From Pedinophyceae sp. YPF-701 (Eukaryota > Chlorophyta > Pedinophyceae): a stretch of 64,000 nt of DNA. Shown here piece after piece: positions 33,701 through 44,724 of this stretch (position 1 is the stretch's first letter; every line of letters starts with the position of its first letter). The DNA lies in contig CAJZHL010000008.1 of the NCBI GenBank assembly GCA_916048055.1, positions 1,272,374 through 1,336,373 of the forward strand, written 5' to 3'. The notes beneath the pieces are model-generated. The model worked only from the letters and a program-made list of their open reading frames with translations, was not told the origin of the DNA and did no database searches. The position numbers were made by a program, and so were the translations under genes.

Positions 33701-36537
33701 CGCACTACAAGCCCGAGATCGCCGCGCAGACGACGCTGGTGAACTTCTGCGTGACGGAGAAGGGCCTCGAGGACCAGCTCTTGGCTCTCGTGGTGTCCAA
33801 GGAGCGGCCCGACCTGCAGAGCCAGGCCGCGGAGCTCGTCAGCCAGCTCAACCAGTACACGGTCACGCTGGCCGAGCTCGAGGACAACCTGCTGTTCCGC
33901 CTCGCCAACTCCCAGGGCGACATCCTCGAGGACATCGAGCTCGTCGAGAACCTCGAGCAGACCAAGGCGACGGCCAACGACATCGCGGAGAAGGTCGACC
34001 TGGCGAAGAAGACGCAGGCCAACATCAGCAAGGCGCGCGAGGTGTACCGCCCCGTCGCGACGCGCGGGTCGCTGGTCTACTTCCTCATCGACAACCTCGA
34101 CGCGCTCGACCGCGTGTACCACTACAGCATGGCCAACTTCGTGCGCATCATGCGGACGGGCATGGACAAGACGCCCGAGGTCGAGGAGCAGAACGAGGCC
34201 GACCGCGTGCGCAAGCGCGTCGCGGCGCTCATCGAGCACGTGACGCTGACCGTCTTCAAGTACGTCGCGCAGGGCCTCTTCGAGCGCCACAAGCTCATCG
34301 TGGCCACGCAGCTGTGTGTGTCGATCCTCAAGGGCCGCGGGGAGCTCGACGCGCAGCGGTTCGACTACCTCCTGCGCGGCCCGCGCGTGCTCGGCGTGGA
34401 CAACCCCGTGCACGAGTGGGTGGCCGACCCGTGCTGGGCGGCGGTGCAGGCGCTCAAGCAGCTCGACGACTACTCGAGCCTCCCGGACGACCTGGTCGGG
34501 TCGGCGAAGCGGTGGCGCGAGTGGATGGAGCTCGAGCGCGCCGAGGAGGAGCTGCCGCCGGGCGACTGGAAGCGCATGAGCGAGTTCGACCGCCTGTTGA
34601 TCTTCCGCGCGCTGCGGCCCGACCGCCTGACGAACGCGATGCGCAAGTTCGTGCACAACACCATCGGCGAGGCGTACGTCACGTCCGAGGGCTTCGACCT
34701 CGAGCGCTCGCTCGAGGACTCGGCGCCGCACATCCCCGTGTTCGTCTTCCTGTCTCCCGGTGTCGACGTCGCGGGCGCCGTCGAGGCGCTCGGGCGCACC
34801 AAGGGCAAGACGCTCGAGGAGGGCACGTACGCGTCGATCTCGCTCGGGCAGGGCCAGGAGGTCATCGCGATGCGGGCGCTGCAGAAGGCGCGGAAGAACG
34901 GCGGGTGGTGTCTGCTGCAGAACGTGCACCTGACGATCGACTGGACGGCCGGCGCGCTCGTCAAGGTGTGCGACAAGCTCGAGGAGGAGGGCACGCACGA
35001 CGACTTCCGCCTGTTCATCTCCGCGGAGCCGCCCCCGGCGCTCGAGCGCGGCCTGCCCATCTCGCTGCTCCAGCAGAGCATCAAGCTCACCAACGAGCCG
35101 CCCGAGGGCCTCAAGGCCAACCTGCTGCGCGCGCACCACTGCTTCAGCGACGAGATCGTCGAGGCGTCGTCCAAGCAGGCCGAGCTCCGCTCGATCCTCT
35201 TCGCGCTGTGCTACTTCCACGCCGTCCTCCTCGAGCGCAAGAAGTTTGGCGTCGGCAACCTCCCCGGCGCGACGTCGGGCATCGGGTGGAACATGAACTA
35301 CCCGTTCAACACCGGCGACCTCCTGTGCTGCGGCCAGGTCGCCGTCAACTTCCTCGAGATCTCGTCCAAGGTGCCCTGGGACGACCTGCGGTACGTCATC
35401 GGCGAGATCATGTACGGCGGGCACATCGTCGAGGACTGGGACCGGCGTCTCGCGAACGCGTACCTGTTCCGGTACTTCAACGACGACCTCGTGGAGGGCA
35501 CGGAGATGTTCCCGGGCTTCCCGACGCCGCCCAACACGGCGCCGCACAAGGAGGTGACGGCGTACATCGAGGACAGCATGCCCGCGGAGTCGCCGATCGG
35601 GTTCGGGCTGCACCCGAACGCGGAGATCGGGTTCAAGCTGCGCGAGGGCGAGACGTTCTGCGCGAGCCTGCTGAACCTGCAGCCGCGCGACGCGAGCGGC
35701 GACGCGGGCATGAGCGACGAGGAGCGCGCGAAGCAGGTCCTCGACGACCTCATGGAGCGCCTCCCGGACTACTTCGACATGGAGGACATCCGCGGCCGCA
35801 TCGACGACTTCACGCCGTACATCATGGTGGCCATTCAGGAGGCGGAGCGGATGAACGTGCTGCTGGCGGAGATGCGGCGGTCGCTCGTGGAGCTCGACCT
35901 GGGCCTCAAGGGCGACCTGACGATGTCGGAGCCGATGGAGCGGCTCATGCGCGCGCTGAGCAGCAACCAGGTGCCCGGGTCGTGGCGCAACCTGGCCTAC
36001 CCGTCGCTGCGGCCGCTCGCGAGCTGGATGCACAACCTGCTGCAGCGCGTGGAGCAGCTCGTGGGGTGGACGACGGAGATGAGCGTGCCGCCGTCGGTGT
36101 GGCTCTCGGGGCTGTTCAACCCCCAGAGTTTCCTGACGGCGGTGATGCAGACGACGGCGCGGCGCAACGACTGGCCGCTCGACAAGACGATCGTGGTGAC
36201 GGAGGTGACGAAGAAGCAGCCGGACCAGGTCGAGGGGCCGCCGCGCGACGGCGCGTACGTGCACGGCCTCACGCTCGAGGGCGCGCGCTGGGACGAGAAG
36301 GCCGGCGTGCTCGACGAGTCGCTCCCGAAGCAGCTCTTCTGCGCCGTGCCCGTCATCCAGATCCGCGCCATCCAGGTCGACCGCGCGGACAGCTCCAAGG
36401 ACGTGTACCAGTGCCCCGTGTACGCCACGGAGGCGCGCTTCCGCGAGGAGATCTTCACGGCGCAGCTGAAGAGCAAGGCGAGCTGGATCCAGTGGACGTG
36501 CCGCGGTGTGTGCATGTTCCTCGACGTCGTGGCGTAG
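21774..36537 (+). CDS. ODA4: outer-arm axonemal dynein beta heavy chain (DNAH9/11/17 class)
   Basis: Ciliary motor ATPase. Six phase-consistent exons, 21774-21889, 22248-22323, 22632-22910, 23009-23577, 23762-24016 and 24144-36537, give 4562 aa, close to what I recall for Chlamydomonas beta (about 4570). P-loops: AAA1 GPAGTGKT (about residue 1911), AAA2 GPAGCGKS (2197), AAA3 GNSGTGKT (2528) and AAA4 GVGGSGRQS (2873). AAA1 also shows CFDEFNRI and ITMNPGYPGR. Coiled-coil stalk helices lie at about 3100-3210 and 3337-3420, with the microtubule-binding tip between. The C-terminal domain carries NYPFNTGDL, IMYGGHIVEDWDRRL, and ends near QLKSKASWIQWTCRG. These place it with beta-class outer-arm chains. 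An acidic Glu/Gly/Lys insert lies at about 1104-1161 in the tail. All introns are in the first 2.4 kb; the last exon is 12.4 kb. Confidence 0.9.
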
Positions 36538-37040
36538 GGGGGTGGACAGAAGCAGCTGCGGTACATCGTGGTTTGCGTTTTTGTGTTCAGTGGGGTGGAG
36601 TAGCTCAGGTGCGTGGTACGGCCACGTGTTGTGAGACGATACACCGAACAGAGCGAACGTCCCGTCATGCTCGGGCGGTCAGGTGGGTCGGAGAGTCGAG
36701 GGGACGCAGGGGCGGCTCAAGGCCGTGACGACACGTGTGTTGCAGCAGGGCGCGAAGTTGCGGTAGGGGACCGGTGCGCGACGCGACCATCGTTGCGCTG
36801 TCGCCTCAGTGGGTCGTTCCCTGGGTGCCGCGTGTGGGGGCGCACGAATGCGGGGTGTGCTGCTGACTCGGGAGGCACCAATGCTAAGCGGGGATGTTGG
36901 CGCGTTGCGCAGTGCGTGGCGGCCTGCGCAAGGAAGCGTGAAAGGAGGCAGCGAGCATCCGGGGAGCAAACGAGGCGCTGTACGGCCGTCCCGCGGCGCG
37001 CTTGTCCTCGCTGCTTCAGCTCGTCACACCCCCCCTCGCG
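36538..37040. other. convergent intergenic region
   Basis: Lies between the dynein stop and the stop of the ureidoglycolate lyase gene on the other strand; presumably two 3' UTRs. No gene seen. Confidence 0.5.
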
Positions 37041-38318
37041 TCACTCATAATACGTCACCCCTGGCTGCCGGAGCTGGATACACGCTCTGTTTGCCAGGTC
37101 GATCCCCTTGGTGACCACGAACCGGCGGTCGTCCTGGGCCATCCTCCTCAGAACCATGCTGAAGGTCATGATCCCCAGGTGCTTCATATCCATCTCCTCA
37201 TAGAGGTCGCAGAACATCAGCGACTGCCTCCCCTCGGCCATCAGCGCCCGCATGACGTAGTCCTCGATGTACCTGATGTCCTCGATCAGCCCCGCGGCCG
37301 GCGACGCCCTCAGCGTGACCTGAAACGACAGCCCATCCTTTGACGAGTAGACGTGCGTGTTGTGGTCCACCACGTTCGTGTCTGAGAGCTCGAGGTTGTA
37401 GAAGTCCATGTACGACGGCTCGAAGAAGGGCCCCGCGTGCCACGTGCCCTGCTTCATGTTGACGAACACCCCCGGGGGGATCCGGAACACCATCAGGTCC
37501 TCGGGCGCGGGGGGCTTGGAGAGGTCGAACGTGGCGTCTGCCACGGCCATGTACCTGCGGCGGGAGCGCGGGCGAGCGGGCGTGAGCCACAACGCGAGCT
37601 GACAGGCGATCGGGACCGGGATTGTCCGTGCGCGCGGTCCGCACAGGATGGCGTCCGTTTGAGAGACGGATTGCTGTGCTGGAGGGTCGCGGGGCGGTGG
37701 GAGCGTACCAGGGCTGGTCGCCGAGGCACCCGAGGCTCTGGGTGGTCTTTGCGTGGAACGTGATTCGGTCAAACGCGAGTGGTTTGTCGCGCAATCGCAT
37801 GATGTAGAACCGCGGCGTGCCCTGGTCCAGCACCAGCTGCGCGCTCGTGTCGCCGAACGGCACCATGTCCTCGATCCACCCCACCAGCTGCACCGCAGCA
37901 CACGGCGCAGGGCCGCGTCGTGAGCGCCCCCGGCAGAGTGACTGTCGTTGACCCCTCACCCGAGCTTGTTCGACGCACTCACGTACAAAACTCGGTTCCG
38001 TCCGAAAGAACAAATCAGCAGCATCTGAAACGGGCGTCGTGCGTGGGATCGGTCGAGAACTGGTACCTGTCCGAAGCGTTCAAAGTTCTCATAGGTAATG
38101 TCGACTGCCGGGAGCTCAATGATCCTCTTCTCGCCCTCCGCGCGCGCCCGCACCGCTCCACGCGTCGTAACTCGCGCAACCGCGACGCTCGTCTCCCTGC
38201 GGAAGCGCAGGAGCCCGCCCCCGCGGCAAGTTGTCGTGCGCGCCCCGCGGGCGCGCGGGAGCCGAGCCGCGCACGATGGCGCGACGACGCGCGCCTGCGC
38301 GATACCTGAGCAGGCCAT
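37041..38318 (-). CDS. allA: ureidoglycolate lyase (AllA family) with long C-terminal extension
   Basis: Purine catabolism: converts ureidoglycolate to glyoxylate and urea in the allantoin pathway. Exons on the minus strand are 38318-38067, 37887-37709 and 37554-37041, phase-consistent, 314 aa. Family landmarks: ELPAVDITYENFERFGQ, VPFGDTSAQLVLDQGTPRFY, LGCLGDQPW, then the cupin metal/substrate block GTWHAGPFF and FYNLELSDTNVVDHNTH. The first 70 residues are Arg/Ala-rich with few acids (ending VRARAEGEKR) and look like an organelle transit peptide. After the normal family end at about residue 220 the frame stays open for about 90 more residues (IEDYVMRALMAEGRQSL ... QPGVTYYE), which I do not recognise. 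The gene is head-to-head with the thioredoxin-like gene. Confidence 0.8.
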
Positions 38319-38712
38319 GTAGGCTGTTGGGCCGCTCAGGGGCGAACAGTATGCGCTGGGTGTTCGGTCGTGCCGCGGGATGTCTCTGGTGCGAGGAGTA
38401 GGGGCTCTGCGCGCGGTTGCTGGCAGGAGCGGACGACGCGGGACCTGCGATGTATCCGTAGCGGCTCGTGATCGCAGGCCTCGTACTCCGAGGCGTCTCG
38501 ACCGCGTTGTCTGACTGGCGCGGTCGACACGACGACTGCCCCATTGTCTGGCGGTCGGGTCACTCCTCCCGCCCCGCGGTGCGATTGGCGCGCGCGCGAC
38601 GGCGACGTCGCTACGCGCTGCACTGTATCCACAGCTTCGCGTGTCGACGACGACGTGTGCCGTCCGTGCCCGCAGCGATTCGCATTCTTCTCCAGCGCCC
38701 CCAAACAACAGC
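38319..38712. promoter_or_regulatory. divergent promoter region, ureidoglycolate lyase / thioredoxin-like
   Basis: About 394 bp between two opposite start codons; it must hold both 5' UTRs and promoters. No individual element recognised. Confidence 0.4.
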
Positions 38713-40000
38713 ATGGTGCGCGTGGAGTCCAACGACGTGCTGGGGCTCAACAGCACCCTCCCAGCCTTCTCGGTGAGGACACCGTCGCCCAGACGGGTCG
38801 TGGCGCGCCACGCCACGGCGCCCTCGGACTGCAGCGCGCCGCTGGCACAACAACCGGCCGTCGCTCGCCCTCGAACATCGCTGATTCCTGCTTATATCGC
38901 GGATACGACACAACAGAGTCACAGCAGTGCATGGAAGTGCTCGGCATCACGCGACAGACCGCACCTGCGCCTCCTCGGCGCGCTCCTGCATGAGTGTCTC
39001 CACCGTCGCTCTCTCCCTCCCCACGCCCAGAAAGCTTCCACCGCATCCGCGAACACGATCCGGGCGTATACATCCTACTGCATCCGCGCCCCACGTGATC
39101 CTGTTCCCACAACAGAGAGAGGAGCGCCGCAACAGACCCCCTCCTGCTTCCGCGCCGCGGCGCGCACCCACCGGCCCCCGCCCCGCTCCCCGCACCCCCC
39201 CCGCAGCTCCCCGACCCTCGCTCGGGCAGCCAGGTGTCCTCCGAGGACCTCAAGGGCGCTCCGTCGCTGGTGATCTTCATGTGCAACCACTGTCCCTTCG
39301 TGGTGCTGCTCAAGGAGGCCATCGCGAGTCTGACCAAGGAATACGCCGGCAAGGGGGTGAAGATCGTGGCCATCAGCAGCAACGACGCCGCGGCGTACCC
39401 GCAGGACGGACCCGACATGATGGCAAAGGACGCAGAGGCGCACGCGTACTGTTTTCCGTACGTGTTCGACGAAACGCAGGAGGTGCGCGGCGGTGCCGCC
39501 CCCTCCCCCCCTCCCCCCGCGGTGTGCAGCCGCGTGCGCGAGCGGGCGCGGCGCGAGCGAACGCCTCGCGACGGCGGCGACAAGTCCACTGTCGGCTGTG
39601 GCGAGGGACGCGCGGGCCGGGGTCTCGCGCTGCGGTGTCGACGGACCAGGGGCGTGCGTGGGCGGCATGTGCGCCTCTCACGCGGCAGTCCTGAGTCTTT
39701 CCTGGAAAGCGAGTAAAAGACAAATATGGGTTTCCTTCTTCCGTCCCGCAGGTGGCCAAGGCGTTCGGGGTGATGTGCACGCCGGAGTTCTTCGTCGCGG
39801 ACGCCGCGGGCGTTCTCAAGTACCACGGCCGGTTCGACGCCGCGACGCCTGGGAACGGAAAGGAGGTCACCGGCGCCGATCTGCGGGCGGCGCTCGACGC
39901 GGTGCTGGCGGGGAAGCCAGTGGAGAGCCAGCCGCGGTCGATGGGGTGCAACCTGAAGTGGAAGGCCGGGAACGAGCCCGCGTACTTTGCGCTGCCGTGA
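38713..40000 (+). CDS. thioredoxin-like (AhpC/TSA-type) protein
   Basis: Thioredoxin-fold protein of the family often annotated as thioredoxin-like or redoxin-domain. Exons 38713-38772, 39207-39482 and 39752-40000 join in phase 0 and give 194 aa. Landmarks: SLVIFMCNHCPFVVLLKEAI (the N-H-C-P-F active-site-like motif, with one Cys in the usual CxxC position and one just before it), VKIVAISSNDAAAYPQDGPD, FPYVFDETQ, FGVMCTPEFFV, YHGRFDA, and the C-terminal SMGCNLKWKAGNEPAYF. The whole chain matches this family end to end, so the model is well supported despite a first exon of only 20 codons. The substrate is unknown; plastid or cytosolic location is not clear, as no transit peptide is visible. 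Confidence 0.85.
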
Positions 40001-40308
40001 GGGCGAGGCGGGCAGTGGTCGAAGTGCGGGCCATCAGTTGGGCTCTCTCGAATGAGAGTGTGTGCCGGAAATCGGTGATGTCGGGGTGCCGAGGTGGCAT
40101 GGGGACGCGTGTGGATCGTCGCGTCCCGCTGTACGTATCATCGCATCACTGTGCATGTAACGAACACATGAGTTTGTACATGGCAGGCGCGCAGGGGCTC
40201 CATGGCGCCCGTCCCATCGGGCACCGACGAGCACTGACCGCCACCGCTCGTGCCATATGGCGGCCTTCATCAGGGGGTTGCTGACACCCGATACAGCTCA
40301 CTGTGGGG

Positions 40309-40349
40309 CCAGTGGGTGCTTCTGAAGCGCCAGTGGGTGCTTCTGAAGC
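40309..40349 (+). repeat. 21-bp tandem repeat, two copies
   Basis: The unit CCAGTGGGTGCTTCTGAAGC repeats with a 21-base period in the spacer between two genes. Probably a simple local duplication. Confidence 0.7.
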
Positions 40350-40502
40350 AGTGGAGGATCTGCTTAGTGCCGCAAGCGTGGGTCGCAGCGAGCACGCACG
40401 CCTGCGCTCCAGAGTCGCGCTCTGCTGCGCACAGTACGTCGCCTGGCACTCCGACACCCAACTGCGCGAGTCGAGACCGCCGCCGATTTCACGATTTCAC
40501 AT

Positions 40503-43500
40503 TCATGCAAATTGACTCTCTGTCGGACACGGGCATCTGCGCCGACACGCCTCACGGCGTCGCCGGCAGCACGGGCGCCGCGCCGAGGCCTGACCCAGGG
40601 GGGGGGTGTCGACTGCATGCATCCACGGGCGGTGCAGCACCTCCGACACGACGTGCACGACACCATTCGGCACGGGGACGTCCGGCACAAGCACCTCGGC
40701 CCAGCATCCGTCGCCACACGCCACGAGCGCGGTCCCGCCGGCCGTGCAGTGGGGGGGGTGCTGGCTGCCAGCGTCGGCGCGAGCGCTGAGGCCGGTGTCG
40801 GCGGGCGGGGCGTCGTTGGTGCCGCACGAGTGCACAGCGTACGCGGTGCCCTCGAGGGACGTGACGCGGCCGCGGGCGCGCAGCTCGGACAGGGGGCGGC
40901 TGCGCGCCGCCACGTGGCTGCAACGCACCAAGGAGAAGGGGGGGGGTGTGATTGCCGCGGAGTCAGACACGGTCGCAAGGCCCGACGAGCTGCTTCGGCT
41001 CGCGCAGCGCGAGCGGTTTGGGTGTCCCGGCGCGTTCGCGTGCGCACCTGAACAGCAGAGCCTCGCGGGCCAGTCGGGTGGAGGGGGGTGTCCAGTCAGG
41101 CGGGAACGCGGCGTCGACGGGAACGAAGTACGTCGCGCCGCCGCTCGGGCCGGCGTCGCCGACCTCGGCCCAGAACGCCGGGCCCGCGTCCGCCAATACC
41201 CCCCCCATCTTCGTCAGGTTGAGCGCTGTCAGGGCGGTGAAGAGGGCCGCCGGCGGCGCGGCGGGAGCGGGAGACGGGGCGAGGGGCGATGACGTGCCGG
41301 GGGGCGCGAGGGTCGTGGCGTTGCCCGCGGCGTCGTCGGAGGTCTGCATCGGAGAGAGACGGTCGATGACAGACTGACTCATGTCAGGGGACCGCGGCTG
41401 GGCAGTGGACAGAGGGAGGGGCGCGCAGAGCAGGCGACACAGGGCGCACAGAAGCAGCAGAGAGGTGCTCGCAGGCTGCGGTGCGTCCGTCTGACGGGAG
41501 CAGGTAGAACAGCAACCAACCAAACCCGATTCGGGCTCCACGATTTTTTGTGATTCGGGGGGCTGGGGCGCACCTCGCGGACCGCCGCGATGTGCGACAG
41601 CAGCGCCGCGGCCGCAACGGACGCCATGTAGTCCTCGCCCACCTCGGCGCCGTCGTCGCGCACCACCGCCAGCGGCACCACGCTCAGGCCTGCCACCATG
41701 CCGTCAAGCGGAGACTCCCCCCCCTGATCGGCCGGCGCTGCCGGCGCGAGCTCCGCGGGCCCCAGCGCGTCCTCCTCGTCGGACGGCAGCCTGCAGAGCT
41801 TGAATCAACGACGCAAGTCGCCATTGAAATTGTTTCTACCAATTACCTGGTGGTGGCAGCGTGGCGGTCTCTGAACCAGACGGGTCGAGCGCCGGAGCAG
41901 CCGTTGCAAGGCCCCCGCACCTGAGGAGCGCCTGCACTTCCGCAGCGTCACCCCCCGCAACCTCTCCGGCGTACGCGGCCGCGGCGTCCGACGCGAACGT
42001 GCGGAACCGCGCGAGCGGGATGCGCCGCAGCTCCCCGCGGTGGGCGCGGCGCATAAAGGCGCGCAGCATGCCCGCGACGGACCAGCGCCGGGCGTGCCCG
42101 GTGGACCCGCCGCTTCCGTCGTCGCCTTCGTCGCCGTCGTGGCCGCCGAGGGCGAGGGCGGAGTACTGAGACGCATCGAAGTCGCTCAGCGAGGCGGCCG
42201 AGGAGGGAGGGGTGTCGTACGATCCCGCTGACGACGAGGACGTGCCTTGGACCTGTGGGTTTGAGAGCAGTGATCGATGACGTGGGAGGGGATGCGTTGG
42301 GGGGAGGTTTGCGCCAAAGCAACAGCGCCTGCATGTGCGAACGCCGCTCGAGCCTGCAGCCCGCCTACCGGACGCGCGTGGCAACCTTCGCCCGTGCCAC
42401 CGTCGTCCTAGCAACAGTAAACCCCCCCCTCGAACACAACACCCCCCGCAGCGCACCTGCACGCCCGTGTCGACCTCGCCCGTGAAGCCCTCGCGGCTCA
42501 CCACGCCGTCGGCCTGCAGCCAGAACCCGTCGCCCGTGCGCCACCGGAACGACAGCGGCGCGCGCGGCACCCACCCCGCAGCCTCCCAGTTGGCACCCCA
42601 CTTGTTCTGCATCTGCTGCAGGGCCTCGCTGTCGCTGCCGCGCACGCCGATCTCCGCGACGGTCCCGCGGCCGCCGTGCCCGAACAGCGCCACGCGGAGC
42701 CACCTGGACGAGCGACGGGGAGGGGGGGGCGTGGGAGGTGCGTCGTCGCATCGTGGTGCTGTCGCGGCACGCAGCGAGCGCCGGTGCGGCGTCGTTCGCA
42801 AGCGGTCCTGCATGGTTGCGCAAGCAGCGGAGAGCGCGATGGACAGCGAGGGCCGTGCGGGGTGTTCCCGGGCCGGGCTGTGCCGCAACAGGCGTACTGC
42901 CTGCGGTGCTACGAGGGGCGGGACCGGACCCGCCGCTGCCCTGGCGGAACGCGGAGACGAGGAGCTTGACGGAGATGTCGGGCTCGCAGGCGACCTGGCG
43001 GTACGAGAGGCTGATGCGGCCGCCGCGCATGGGCGCGATTTGCTCGAAGGTGCGGGCCTGGAGGTCGAGGTGGTCGCTGCCGCACTCGGGGCACGAGTCC
43101 GTGACCACGATCTTGACGGAGCGACGGGAGACGTCGGAGTTGCAGCGGCCCTCGAACGGCCAGCGGTCCTGTCAGGGACGCAAGGGGGAGGAAGTGGGGG
43201 GTCGTGAGGGCGGGGTGGTCTCGTGCGGTGGCGGCGGTGGAGGTGCGCGGTGGTTGCGGGCTTTGTGGTATATTGTGCGCCGTGTGATCCGAGCGAGGTG
43301 GGGTCCGAGTGTGCGTGGGAGGCGAGGTGAGGTTGGGGGGGCGAGGCGGACCTGGCACACGACCTCGAAGCACGCGCCGCAGCCCTTGACGGCGAGGTTG
43401 TTGAAGAAGTAGTTCGACGTGGCTGCGGGCGGCGCGAGCGGGCGCGGCCCGTGAGCGGCGCGCGGTCGCGGAATTGAAAATCGATGTAGCTGCGTCGTAG

Positions 43501-43938
43501 AGCCGGCTCCGTGGACGCCCTGAACCGGCCACTGAGACTCGGAAGGCAAGGACAGGATACGAGACGCAGGTGGAGGGCGCACCGAGCGCTCCCACACGCC
43601 AGTAGGGCCACTGGTCTCGAGACAACCTCTGATAACCGCAGCTGCCGATCGACGTGCCGTACGAGGGGCTGTCTGGATCCATTCCGTCGGGCGCTCCACC
43701 GTAGAAAGTCCCTGCAGCGGACGAGGCGGAACGCGGCAAGGTCGTTCGGCGAGTCGGAAAAAAAGAGCGGGAAATTCCGATCCGTTTCCGGGCTCGTCCG
43801 TCACCGCCGAAGACTGTCGACGTCGCGTCTCGCACCGATGCCATCCCGCCACTCGCTCAGCGGCTGTACGGCGGCCGCGGGGGCCGAGAGAGCGCCGATG
43901 GCGATGAGCAGCAGTGTACACAGCAACGCACGCCGCAT
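40503..43938 (-). CDS. secreted expansin fused to a fasciclin (FAS1) domain, 9 exons
   Basis: Probable cell-wall protein. Minus-strand exons are 43938-43836, 43711-43583, 43422-43352, 43168-42930, 42703-42457, 42252-41921, 41790-41574, 41397-41048 and 40917-40503. All eight joins agree in phase and give 700 aa. Residues 1-23 are a signal peptide (ALLCTLLLIAIGALSAPAAA). The expansin double-psi barrel follows: TFYGGAPDGMDPDSPSYG, SCGYQ, KGCGACFEVVC, and VVTDSCPECGSDHLDL with the conserved Asp. Exon 5 is the CBM63-like domain (WLRVALFGHGGRGTVAEIGV, MQNKWGANWE). A Ser/Asp/Gly-rich linker and about 180 unassigned residues follow. A FAS1 domain lies at about 495-657: LFTALTALNLTKMGG, TYFVPVDAAFP, ALLFSHVAA formed by a splice, and VPNGVVHVVSEVL. 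Expansins loosen walls and FAS1 domains mediate adhesion. Two genes read as one cannot be fully excluded, but no stop or new signal peptide separates them. Confidence 0.7.
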
Positions 43939-44724
43939 GGTGCCCTCGACGCGCGAACGCCCGCGAGTTTCGTCACGGATCACGAGTTTCGTGACGGATC
44001 TACGATCACGATCGATTCGACGCGGCTGTGCGGCCACGGGAGCCGTGAATCGCAGCACCAGACTGCTGTGTCACGAAAAAACCGGGCGCGGCCCGACGCG
44101 TGGCACCACGGCCCTTAAAACCTGCGCGAGCGCAACACCTGCAGGCCAAGAGAACCACAGGGTATCACGCTGGGCGCGTCAAGCGCGGACGGGACGTCGC
44201 TGTGCCAGCACTGCCGCCGCAAGTACAGAGGCGAGCTGCGAGTCGGCTTGGAATCGCGCGGCGTGCCCTTCCTCTATCCAGGACACCGTGGAAGTGCTCC
44301 CGGTGCACCGGGGCGCCGGCACACGTCGCCCGCGGCGTCGCTCGCCAACCCACTGCAGCTGCACACCAGGTAGAACGCTATCACGGGTGGGTATAATCCG
44401 CCGTCGTCGCTTCCAAACCACCGCAGCACGGTGCAGCTGAGCCGGCACGGCCCAGCTGCGCCGCGCAGCGGCCCTCGCGGCGTCGGCGCGCCCCCGCGGC
44501 CCGCCCCCCGTAGCTGCGCCCAACACTGCGCAGACGCGCTCCCGCCGCCGGACGGCCGCAGCGTCGCAGAAGGGGTGATTCGCCGCGCAGGGACACCGCG
44601 CGACGACAGCCCGTCGGGGAGCTCGATCACAGCTCGCTGCGGCCTCCAGCGTCACGGACATCCCGGGGCCCGCAGCCCAGCTGCGTCCACGCCGTCGAGC
44701 ACGGCGCTCTATGGGGGGGGGTGT
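43939..44724. other. intergenic region, no gene seen
   Basis: Lies between the expansin-FAS1 start and the RPL17 stop, both on the minus strand. It should contain the expansin promoter. Short frames only; a direct repeat CGAGTTTCGTSACGGATC occurs twice at about 43968-44002. Confidence 0.4.

Noticed and set aside
26731-36264. A 3177-codon open frame antisense to the dynein gene
   Set aside because: It is a by-product of GC-rich third positions in the dynein exon; its translation is Arg/His/Leu-rich with no motifs.
41400-41541. Signal-peptide-like start (LLLLCALCRLLCAPLPL) for a separate FAS1 gene
   Set aside because: The DNA is a polypyrimidine tract ending in CCACTGCCCAG, a strong acceptor that joins the upstream exon in phase 0. 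It is more likely intron.
41836-41920. Stop codon after TLPPPGNW as the end of the expansin gene
   Set aside because: A CAG|GTGCGG donor at 41920 lies upstream, and its phase fits the next acceptor at 41791, whereas the later GTAATT donor does not fit.
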